Assembly: GCF_030247185.1 (NCBI RefSeq)
Contig: NC_080572.1
Span: forward strand, 10,185,007 to 10,249,006
Reading direction: 5' to 3'
Length of the DNA stretch: 64,000 nt
Source of the DNA: Malaya genurostris
Taxonomy: Eukaryota; Arthropoda; Insecta; Diptera; Culicidae
In this document: positions 24,501 to 36,500 of the stretch, in pieces
How the letters are laid out: each line of letters opens with the position of its first letter
How positions within the stretch are numbered: position 1 is the stretch's first letter
Notes under the pieces: generated by a model
Databases searched by the model: none
Told to the model about the DNA's origin: nothing
Seen by the model: only the letters and a program-made list of their open reading frames with translations
Position numbers and translations under genes: made by a program

Positions 24501-27500
24501 ATACACCTTTTCACATTTTCTACTGAACGCATTACAATGGCTTTCAGTGAAACAGAGAATTTACTACTTAACCATGGTATTTATTTTCAAGATCTTAAAT
24601 GGCATGCTGCCTCGATATTTGTGTGATCGAATTGAAAGAGGAACTGATTTGCATAGGTACAATACTAGAAACGCATCTGATGCTCATTATTGTACAAGGG
24701 AATAAGTTTTTTCAATTCGATGCCAAGACAGATCAAACGCGCAACGACATTGGTGGAGTTCAAAAAGTTATGTATTTCACACATAAAGTCCGCTTTGTAA
24801 GCAAATATTTAGTTAGTTAGTTAAAATTTTTTAGATTTTTTATTTTTTCACTTTTTACGAAGACTCTATTTTCCTTTTGTTTATATATATTATTGTAGGA
24901 CGTTTTAAGTTACTGTGTTCGGTATGATGATGATGATGGATTTTTAGTTTGTTTGAGAGTTGAAATAATAATGAGCAGTCTACAAACGTTTGAGCCTCGC
25001 AGGTAGTGACTATTTGGAAAACGAATAGGACTGGCCAAAGAGCCTTAGCATTCAGTGTGTTAAGTTTGCTCTTGACCTTGATCGCAAGGTTTGATTTATA
25101 CTTTAAGGAATAGATTCGGGAAACTAATTGAGATCGACAGTTGTTGATGGAATTGGGCTTGGCTTTGCTCATCCGCAGTCTCGTTACTCCATCGTAACTG
25201 ATGTGTGTAGCGATGAACTGGTCCGGTGGGAAGGGCCAGGTGAATTACTGTCTGATACTGGTAACGATATCGGGTTCGATTTCTGATGTGATCAAGGATC
25301 TTCCCGGGTTGGAAATTTTCTTGATTAACCCTGGATAGCAAATCCGAAATATTTAAATGTTATTTTGTGGTCAGTCGTTCCTTTGAAGAAGAATCTAGAC
25401 CTGCTAGATTAATCAGATCGTTTTTTTTTGTTTGCTGGTTAAGATATGTGCTAAAATATTAATCATCATTTAGATAACTCGTTCTGCTCACACCTTTGTA
25501 GGGGTATGAGGAGGGACCATGATCATCATCATCATCATCATCATCAGAGATGGTATAGATAGATTTTTGCGTCGGATACAGACTTAAATCGGCGACACGA
25601 CAAGGCACTTCGAAGAAAATTTGAAACAAACAGTAAGTTTCAGTTTTTTTTTCAAAAGAAAACGACATAATATAGATCAATCTAAGGAGATTTTTGTGCA
25701 ATTACGCATTCAAAAGTATGAAGATTGATTGAACTGTTTGATTGAAAATATCGATCATAAGAAATTTTAGTTTCCTTGTTCCACATCAATAGCCCGAATA
25801 ACTCCATCAGGCTGATCCTTGTAGTTTTTTTCGGTTAATTTTTAATTCCTGTAAAAGTGTTATTATATTCAAATTTGTTTTACGTTGTTGACTTTTGAAA
25901 ATTGGTATGTGCACCTAGCATAAGTTTTGGGGGTAAAAAAGTAAGGTTTTTTTTTCTCTTGAAATTATAGTTATTATATTATTATATATTAGTTTATTTA
26001 CCCCGGTTTTAACCTAGTTGTTGTCCCAGGTTGGCAGTTCAATGCATGAGACCTCAACCAACCCAATTCTCTTGAAAACAATTCCAAAAATGAACAAACA
26101 AGTCATCATACTTCACCTACTCCCATTTGGATAAAACATTGAACACGTCTTCAGTTTACCATACCAGTTGATTTGCACGGATGGTGAAACCGTTACGACT
26201 GATTTTCTGAAAAGGTGAATGGACTTTTGCATTCATTTTCTTCAGATCATTGTAACTCGGATACTGTTAATAGAATGAAAATAGTGTACAAAAAGTAGTT
26301 TACCAAAATGGTTCAATGCATAGGACACTGGTCTTACAATCCAGTAATCGTATGTTCGAACCCCGACCTGGAAGGATTCGTAGTGTCAGTAGAATTGTAG
26401 CACCAGCCATGCAATGGTTCTGTACACTCTGAATCGGCTGCGAAGTCTGTTGAAACAGAAGGTCAAGTTCCACTACAGGAATGTAATACCTAAGGCTTAA
26501 CCTAGTTGTAGTCTTTTACCGGGTAACTAAAATTGCGTTCATCTTTTCTGTGAATATTGTTGGAGTACCTACAACTTCTTTTTGGATATCATTTGTATAC
26601 AAGTTACAGTTTTTGAGTTACAACGATTCGAAAAAAGTGCATATAAAACTGTATCCGCCCTTTTTCAGATCGGAGTATGTGAAGTCTGACCAGGAATCAA
26701 GTGTATTAATTTGGCTATCAACTGACAAGATCTGCAAATTAGAAGAAGTGTTAGCTCTCACTTATAAGCATGCACTGTAATTTCGGAGCGGAATCCGGAT
26801 AAAATTCAATGGCAGACTAGGGAATTGTTAGACCGACGACAGTAGGCCTTTCATTTAAATAGAAAAATCGGTCTGGACAACTCCGAAAATAATAAACATC
26901 ACAGATAATTGGAGAACTCGATGAGCTGATTCGAATTTTTCATGACACTCGGAACTCCAGCCCTTAGTTTATGAACGGTCCCAATGAGGTGAAAGGTTTT
27001 ATAGTGCTATATAGACCTGTGGAATTTTGTCCGGATCCGAATTTCGGATCCAGGATTACAGATTGATTTGGGCGCTCAAAACTTCTTGTTTAGAGCGACA
27101 CAGCGAAAAACTGGCAGCGACAGAAAAGAGAAGAAATTCAACCTCGTAGATATTTCGGGGAAGTTACGACAGACAAAGTACTTGGTGTGGCAGGCGATCT
27201 GTGAGTGCTGCAAATTCAGCAAGCTGTGTATAATGGCTGACATTTTTTTATTTATTTCGGAGCAAGGAAAAGCCCGGTGGAGTTAATTACTGTTAAACTT
27301 GCTCTGCAACAGGCATTAAATCTCCTCTTCTTTCCCGGGTAGAAGTGATTTGCAAACCAATAGCAAACTTTATTATTAAAACCTCAATGATAAAACTTAA
27401 CATTATTTTGTTTGAAGTAAGAGTTAAAAGATCAATAATAATATTTAAATTTGCATTAGAGAATAACAACAGAGCGGCAAATTCTGTCAATGTAATATAA

Positions 27501-30500
27501 AATCAAGAGTAAAATAATAGGCTGTACTATTATCGATTTTCACTTAACTTGCCCAACAGTACTGTCTGAAGGATTTAACGATAATTTTCCTTCAATTGCA
27601 TTTGGCCGAAATCGGTTTTAATCGTGAACAAATAATGTTGAAAATACTTATGACTTATCGAATATGTAATATTAATATTCAAATGTTCGACAAAAAATAC
27701 AACAAAAACGAAGCCCTTTCCTATTGTATATACTGAATTCACTAAGAATGCTCGTTTATTTTCTCGCCGTCGAGAAAGCTTCTTCGGAGGTCCGTAGCAA
27801 TTGAATTTTTCGCACGACTCATCACTACCTCAATCGGCTTGACCAACAACAACAGGTGGATGCTGAATTATTTACGTATTTGTTGTCTTAGCAAACCAAA
27901 TTAACTGATCACTAGTCATCGGATCGAATACATGCATCAGATTTGGTCTATGGTACAATGTGCAATGTTTGAAGTGAATAGATTTCCCTCAGTTGGCAAG
28001 CATCGAACTTTTTTTTTTCATCCGACCGAGACATGAAAGACGGGAAGTACATTCTTCCTCATTTTCTTCCCTCTGCTTATTTGACGGTCAAGAGAATTCA
28101 CTGCACTCACCGTCTGATTTACTGTTGGCGCAATCGTAGCCAGTCGTTATAAAATACGGGGTGTGGAGGAAGCGGAAGTGGATGAGCAGACTGAAGCAGT
28201 TAATTTCGAAAGATTCGGTTTGTTTAATTAAGCTACCAGCTTGTGAACTTCTATTTCTACCAGACTCGCCAGTGAATGATGCAAAGATTCGAGATGACCG
28301 TTAAGCAAGATTTACTCTGCCGTAACGATTTGTCACGTTGAGTTGATACGATGCAGTGATTTTGTTTGTGTGTGAACGAAACAGCTGATCACTACAAATA
28401 TCCATTCTTTTTCTTTTTTTTTTATTTCACAGATGTGGCACCACCATTTCCTTATCGTGAGGTGGAGATCGAACGCGGAGTCGATGCAAAACAGCTGTAC
28501 GAGTTGAGTACCGAAATCGGAAGGTGAGTCGTGAATAATTAGTTGAATGAAATTTCAGCAGTTTGGGAAGCGAGTACCATTCAATTTACTCGTAGTGTGT
28601 TCAATAAACACAACCGTTCAAGGTTTGCTGTAGACGATTCGTTGCAATAAGTGATCTCTGAAATTGGGTATACTTGCAATGCGATGACCCAATATTTTCT
28701 TATTGGGCGGTTGTCTTTGGGACGTTATTCTTAGCCTTTATTTCCGAAATGGCACGATGCCGAATCCGACCAATCAAGTGACTTGGACAGCTTAATGTAT
28801 AGAAAAATTATTCCTGTCCAGAAAGCTGTTGGCGTGACGTAGACTTCATCATTACAGTCTTCCTAGCTATTGAGAAACGCTCTTCGACAAGAAACGATTT
28901 ATGTCGTTAGTAAGCTTTAGCACATCAAAATTTAGCCTTTTGTGAATATAAAGATGCAATCAACACCGCTAACGCGATGCCATTATTTATGAGAAGATTT
29001 TGTCATACGACACACAAGCATTGTTTTGAAAATGGAGTCGCACAAACAAAAGGCGCGTTGGTATAACAGACATAACTGGAAGACGTGACCATGAATAAAA
29101 GTAACATACTTCTTCCACACTTCCGAAAAAATTTTGCAATTTTTGCTACTTTGCTTCCAGAATTGTAACACAACGAAACAAATGAAAGTAACAAAATACA
29201 GCAAACAATGTAAGAGTAGTTTTTTGTGGATTTACGCATACATCTCACAAAATCCTTTGATAATATTTTAATGGTTCTAAAAAGAATCGATTTGCGGTAT
29301 TTATCAGATGTTTACAACTGTTAAGTGCTTTTTGCCATTATTTATTTATCTACATTTGAACCAAAATTCTGGACCAGGATTCAGGAACTGAAACTGAGTT
29401 CAACAATTGAATTTGAAATAGAAAAAAAGGCTCTGAATTCAGTTTGCAGAATACTTATTTGGAATTCAGATCAAAAATTAAGTTTCTTGAGTTTTGTTCT
29501 AGAATTATAAAACTGGTCTCATTTATAAGTCCAGAAATTCTAGAACTGAATTCTGAACTTGAGTTCCAAACATGAATGAACTGAACTCATTTCCAAAATT
29601 TAAGTTCAGAGTCCGAATTTAGCTCCTGCAGGCAGTCTCTGAATTCTGGAGATGAATTCTTAATTTATGAATTAAATACTGAAAATGAATTCCGGAATTA
29701 ATTTATGAAACTGAATTCAGGAATTAAATTTTGGTTAAAAAATCAGTTCCCAAATTCAGATTCAGAGTTCAGATCTAACATTTCTTGAATCCCGGTAGCG
29801 CATTCCCATCCTGAATTTAGTTCCAGAATTCTGAAGTTGAAATCCTAAATCAGAATTCTGGATTTAAATTCCAAGCATAAATTACGGAACCTTATTCAAC
29901 TCCGAAATCTCATCAAGAAACCAGTTCAATAATTAAGACTCAGTTCCAGAGTCATAGTTTGAATTCCTGATCCTATAATCAGGAACTAAATTCTGAAACA
30001 AAATTCTAAACCTGAAGCTAAGTTCAGAATTCAGGAACATCAGAACTCAGATTTAGTTCCCGATTCAAGATCCAGTATTCAGAAGAAGAATGCGATTAAT
30101 GATAATCTGTTGTTGTTGCTGCTGCTGATCGAAGGCAACTGCTCGAAACGCATCCGAAAAGCGAATGGAGTGCGACCTGAGCGTTTGAGTTTTTTTTACA
30201 TTAAATATTTATTGTTTCTCTTTGGTTACATTTCTGTATGATGTTACATGTCAAGTGATGTAGTAATGATACTTTTCATCTTTTAATTTACAGTAATTTT
30301 CTAGTTAATAATTTTCGATTAAATTTCTTTTTAACAGTTTAACTGAGAGACACTAAAAAATTTGTTTTTCCGCCTGTTGGTGGAAGGTCCTTACTACAAC
30401 GTTCAGTTTCGTGTAAAGCACAAAAATAAATGAATGATTTTCAACCATCAGTTGAACATCGGGACTGATATGTGCCTGACTACCTCATAGTAGTCGTCGC

Positions 30501-33500
30501 GGGTACGAGAAAGACATGCAAGCGTGATGAGTTTTTCTTGTTGTTTCCAAAAGTCTTAATTTTTAATTATTTATGATTATCTTACACTGTTGAAAACTTA
30601 ATCATAAATTGTTAATCATATTTCTGATAGCATAGAGAAAGTCTTATGTGGTTGCGTTTAGTTTAATTCGAGATAACCAAGATTATCTATTCTATCTGTG
30701 AGCGAATTTTTGGAAAGGCGCAACATAGTAAATCAAGGGGTTACACCACAGTAGAAAAAAAAGAGAAGGGGGTATTACTTTGGTATCCAAGAAGTGGAGT
30801 AATCCGAATTTTGTATAAAGCACTTTTGAGTACAAAAAAATGATCAGTTTTAAAAATTGAAAAACAAAATGGCGGCTCGGCGGCATTTCCGCGAAAGTGC
30901 TGCATTTTGACGGCCGGAAATTCAGCTCCCGCAATTTTCGATCTAGAACAAAAAACAAAACATTTTCTGATTTCATATTACAGTGTGCATAAAGGTACAT
31001 AGGAGTTTTTTAATTAATTGATTTTCTGTAAAATGGCAGCCCTTTGAAAATAAAACCGTTCATAAAAAAATATTCACAATTTTCAAAAACCCCTACGTAC
31101 TTCTGTGGAGATAACTATCACGAATATTCTGTAAAATTTTTCAATTGATTGGTCAAGATTTACTTGACTTATGTTTCCGGCCAGCTCAAAAGGCGCTCGG
31201 AGTATAATAGTCGGTTGGTTGAGGCTAATACTGCCTCAAAACGTGGTGACGATCATTTCAAGGCCAAACAGTTTTCGAAGTTCTCTTAAAATCTAATTGT
31301 TTGGGAGGCTATTGGAACGATTTACCAACAAGTACCTTTCTTTATCTGAGAACACAGAGGTAGCGTTTTGTTTCGGTCTTGCCATTAAGGTAATCCGATT
31401 CAGAAGTGGTATGCAGGAAACAACAACCAGGGGCGACGAAAGCCCTATTGGGAGTATACCGAACTCCACACCTGGAAAATGTCTGTGTGTAGAATTGTAC
31501 TCCTGGAAATGCGGGTAAATTCGTGGATATATAATTTTGAGATTGTTTATCTGAAAATCAGAAAAAAAACTTTATTTCACTTCTAAAGAAAATTTACATT
31601 TCCCTTCTATCTTCTATTCTAACTAAGAAGTGCCCAACTAAACCTTTTTCACTGTACTTTATAACTTATTATTGTTGAGTAAACACATTTCCTATGCCTG
31701 TCTGGTTGGAATCTTGGTGATCGGGAATTCGGCTGATGGTGCTTGATTGGTACTGGCTGGAAACTACAAGTTGGCTTCGAAGTCCACGTGTTCTGCTGAC
31801 GGTGCTTGATTGGTTCTGATTGGCAACAAGTTGGGTTTGAAGTCAACGGGCTCTGCTGACGGTGCTTGACTACTGGTAGGGCTCAATGTCTAGCTATTGT
31901 TGTTGATGGCCAGATGATATCGTAACTATATCTGATTGCGTAACACCCATTCCTTTCGTGCAGTTGTTCGTCTTAGGTTTTATAATATATCAATAAATTT
32001 TATTAACCCCCCACTCGCTTATTTCGCACACTCTTCTACTCTACACCTGGGTGAAATCTGTTCTACCGCCCCTGACAACAACAACAATCCCTATAAAAAG
32101 AGTAACATCGGTCAAGGATCTTGGTATTATTCTCGACAGTAAAGTTCGATTCACAGAACACTACTCAACCATGACAGCAAAGGCATATGCAGTATTAGGG
32201 CTCATCAAACGCAATACTCGCGACTTTACGGATATCTATTGTCTGAAGTCACTGTACAACTCTCTGGTTCGTAGCATTCTCGAATATGGAGTTACTGTGT
32301 GGTCACCGTACCACTCTATCCACATAGATCGTATCGAACGAGTACAAAAGAGCTTCATCAGATTTGCCCTTCGGCAACTTCTTTGGCAAAATCGTTTACA
32401 ACTTCCTCCCTATGATCATCGCTGCGCTCTCGTCAATCTTCCCACTCTACGAAATAGGCGAATATACTTGCAGCGACTATTTATATTCGATTTGATATCG
32501 CACAACATGGACTGCCCTGTGCTGTTGGTCGAATTAGATATCAACGTTCCTGGTAGATCACTGAGGAGAACTGAATTTTTCCGACCTGTGGCTCATCGAA
32601 CGCGGTATGGACAAAACAATCCAATAGATGTTTGCTGTCGACATTTCAATAGCGTTTACAACCACTTTGATTTTAATATTAGTAAGGACACTTTCAAAAG
32701 ACGAATAGGAGTAGAGTTAATTTAGAATTAGATTTAGTCTGCGCGATATTTTTTTTTTAATCGAAGACGATAAACAATAAACAATGTACCAAAGATCTGC
32801 AATCCTCTCAACACCTCACAACTTCTTACAATAAAAAGATATTGGGATATTGTGAAGCAAATAACAAGAAACGTTTCGCTTAAAAGAGAAAAATAGTTTT
32901 CAAACCTTTTGAGTCAAACGTAAAGTTAGAGCATACGGATATAACAAGTGTAAATAGTAATATATTGATTTTTAAAGTTTGCTCACGTTTCGTCTTAGAT
33001 TCACCAGTGCAAAACAGTTTTTGTTGAGCTGTTATGCCACGTTGTAGTTAGTTTCTGTTATTTGCAAAACACTTTTTGTTTTGTACTGAAGTGAAAGTTT
33101 ATCGGCTTTAACTGGCCGATTTTAATGAATAATCATTTCACCATTTGTTGCAATCATTTTTCGGATTTTGAACAATTAGAATTAATTTTATACAGCGAGT
33201 TTTACTTTAATACGTGGATTCATAGGTTGTAGAACAGATGCATAGATGGCGTTGAGAACAGAAGACTATAGCAGGATAAGCATGTAAAATCTGACCCCAA
33301 AGAGAATTCATATTGTTATACCACATTCGAAAGGTCATAGACTGGAAACAATTTTTTCAAAGTTTCAACCATTTAACTGCTATATTGACTGAGCTAGGGT
33401 GGTTCTATTGATTTTTATTTTATTTGATTTTTGAAGAAACCGCTCTTCCGAAAAATTTGAAAAAAATTTTTTTTCAAAATTTTTGAATATGTATTTCTTT

Positions 33501-36500
33501 CATTAAAAAATACTTGAAAGTTTTGAAACATATTTTTTTCCTCTTCCAATTTTTGCACCACCCGGGATTTTTAGTGATAAATAAAGAACTTTTGGACATG
33601 TTAAAGTGGTACATTTTCATATTTTTAAAAAATTTGGACGACCACAATATTTGACGTTTTTTAAAAAATAAATAACAGTCAACCATGCGTCTCCATCAAA
33701 TTCTGAGAAAAGGAAACGCATGGTGCTTTATTATAGCAGTAGTAGTCAACCATGCGTTCCAATCAAGTTCTGTTAGAAGGAAACGCATGGTTCTTTGTTC
33801 TAGTAGTTTATGCAACTCAAGTCAGGGCTTAGAAATCAACGTAACGAAAAGGTGGAAATGAGGTTCAACCTTTGCATAATACAAGAATTTACTGGTATGT
33901 GGTTCATATATGAATGCTAGTAATATATTACCATCGTGAGTATCACACATATGAAATTCGGTTACGGCAGTCAAGAACTTGAGCGGGTGTCAGTTTTTAA
34001 CGTGTTGGTGATGGATATTATGAAAGAAAGAAGGAAGATTTCATTACAGTGTCAAAAGTTATCATTAAGATATGATATCGAGGGACGTCTATAGTTTTCT
34101 AGAAATCAGTATCAATCAGTCAGAATCAACTCAGTAAGTGATTATTCCCACTCAGAGGAACGCCTCCAGGTTTTTACTGGTTTAATATGGCCAAATATCA
34201 TTGAAATTCGTGATATGCTGGTGTCAATGGGGAAGATTTGGTCGTATTTTTGTTCAAATTGCGAACGGGAAGTTCTAATAAGGTAATATCATCAATCATT
34301 GGAATGGATTGGAACGAGAGCAACAAGTATCGGAATATAGTAGCTCTGGAATAGAAGCTTTTGAGAAAGATGTTCTGCTAAGCAATTTTGGATTTAAAGC
34401 TTTATCACGAGATGACCTAATTAAGACACACAGATCACAAAAAAAGCTATTCGGGCCCGTAATAAGTTGTATCTCATTTTTCAAAGCTTAAAAGTTCTAC
34501 ATCGAGTACACTCCAAATTCGACCGGATATTTGGGAATCCATCGCCGTTGCTGTGAATGCGCTATCGGCAGTAGAACTGTTGGTTGCTGTTCACACGTGG
34601 CCGCCATTATATACTACTTATCTTATGCTCAGTTTTTATCATGAATAGTGAGACCGGCGGAAATATTGTCAAAAATGCTTAAATCAGAACAGCTACTAAC
34701 GACTATGTATAAAAGAAATGACGATGATAAGTCTATAGAATAAACGAAAATAATCAGAGAAAATGTGTGCCTTCAAATAGCAATGTATTTTTATTACACT
34801 TTTTATCCCATTTCCTATTTAAATGAAATAATTCCAAGTAATCGATTCCAACCTTCATCAATGGTCACTTCTGTTTGACACCAATATAAAAAAGAAAAAT
34901 TCAACTCGCTGTTGTTTCAACTCGATATGTATTTAGTGAAATGTACAGGGCTGGCAAAAAGGAAACCGCGTTGTGCAAGACCCCACACTGCAAAACGATT
35001 TGACCATTTCATGAAACACTATCGAATTAACGAATTATATACAGTCACTCTTGAAATTGTAACGAAATTTTCATTCTTTTTTTCGTTATTCTTTCATTAC
35101 ATCCATCAGTAACACATAAAAAACTGACACTCTTGACACTCTAGTTCTTGACTGCCATAACCGAATTTCATATGTGTGATACTCGCGACGTTCATATATT
35201 ACTACCATTCATATATGAACCACATGTAGCATTCTAGGTTGTACCCGAAGTATGATCGTGTATGTATTATGCAAAGGTTGAAACTCATTTCCGTTACTTT
35301 GATTTCTAAGCCCTGCGCTTGAGTTGCATAAACTACTAGAACAAAGCACCATGCGTTTCCTTCTCTCAGAATTTGATGGGGACGCATGGTCGACTGTTAT
35401 TTATTTTTTAGAAAAAGTCAAATATTTTGGTCGTCCACATATTTTAAAAATTTGAAAACATACCACTTTAACATGTCTAAAAATTCTTTATTTATCACTA
35501 AAAAATTCAGGGTAGTGCAAAAATCGGAAGAGGGCAAAAATATGTTTCAAAACTTTCAAGTATTTTTTAATGAAAGAAATACATATTCAAAAATTTTGAT
35601 AAAAAATTGTTAACATTCCCCATAATGCCTTAAATATACCTGATTTTTTTTCAAATTTTTCGGAGGAGCGGTTTCTTTAAAAATTAAATAAAATAAAAAT
35701 CAATAGAACCATCCTAGCTCAGTCAATATGGCAGTTAAAGAGTTGAAACTTTGAGAAAATTGTTTCCAGTCTATGACTTTCGAATGCGGTATAACAATAT
35801 GAATTATCTTTGAAGGCAGATTTCACATGCTTATCCTGCTATAGCTTTTCCGTATTATTTTTCATGAGTACTAACCTTCAAAAGATGTTTTTAATCTACG
35901 ATTGTTAAAATCGGTCATGCCATCTCTGATAAAAGTGAGAAAATAATTTTAAATAGGAAGTTTTACTCTAATCGTCGTGGAATTCCGAAATTGGAAGTCG
36001 GATCCAAATAAAATTCAGGAGCTTTGTATGAGATCATTATACCTTTCATTTGATGCTAAGTTTGTAAAAATCGGTTCGGCCATCTGTGAGAAAAGTTAGT
36101 GCTCTTATTTTCATTTCTTTTTTGCACATCATCCTGTAACTCCGGAACCGGAAGTTAGATTCGAATAAAGCTCAGGAAACTTGAATGGGGCTATAACAAA
36201 TAAACCGTATTTTGTGCGTTGATTTATATCGTCAGTATAGTGGACTGCAATCGGTGAAAGCGGTCTAAAACGGCCAAAACGCGAATGTGGGCCGGCAAGG
36301 TTTATGTCTTAGTATTCTGAGATGCTCATGAAATTTTGTTCATCGATTAGCTTGAACAAGGTAAGACTATCAATAGTGAACGTTGCATTGGCCAACTGTC
36401 AAAACTGAAAATTTTAGTTCACGGACTTTGGAAACAAAAACTTCTGGCTAGAAAGAATGTCATGGTACAACATAGCAGTCGTTCTACTACAAGATCTTTT

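Noticed and set aside
26310..26370. Functional tRNA-Val gene
   Set aside because: A tRNA-like head with B box is present but no paired acceptor stem, and the sequence continues as a SINE body found at two places.
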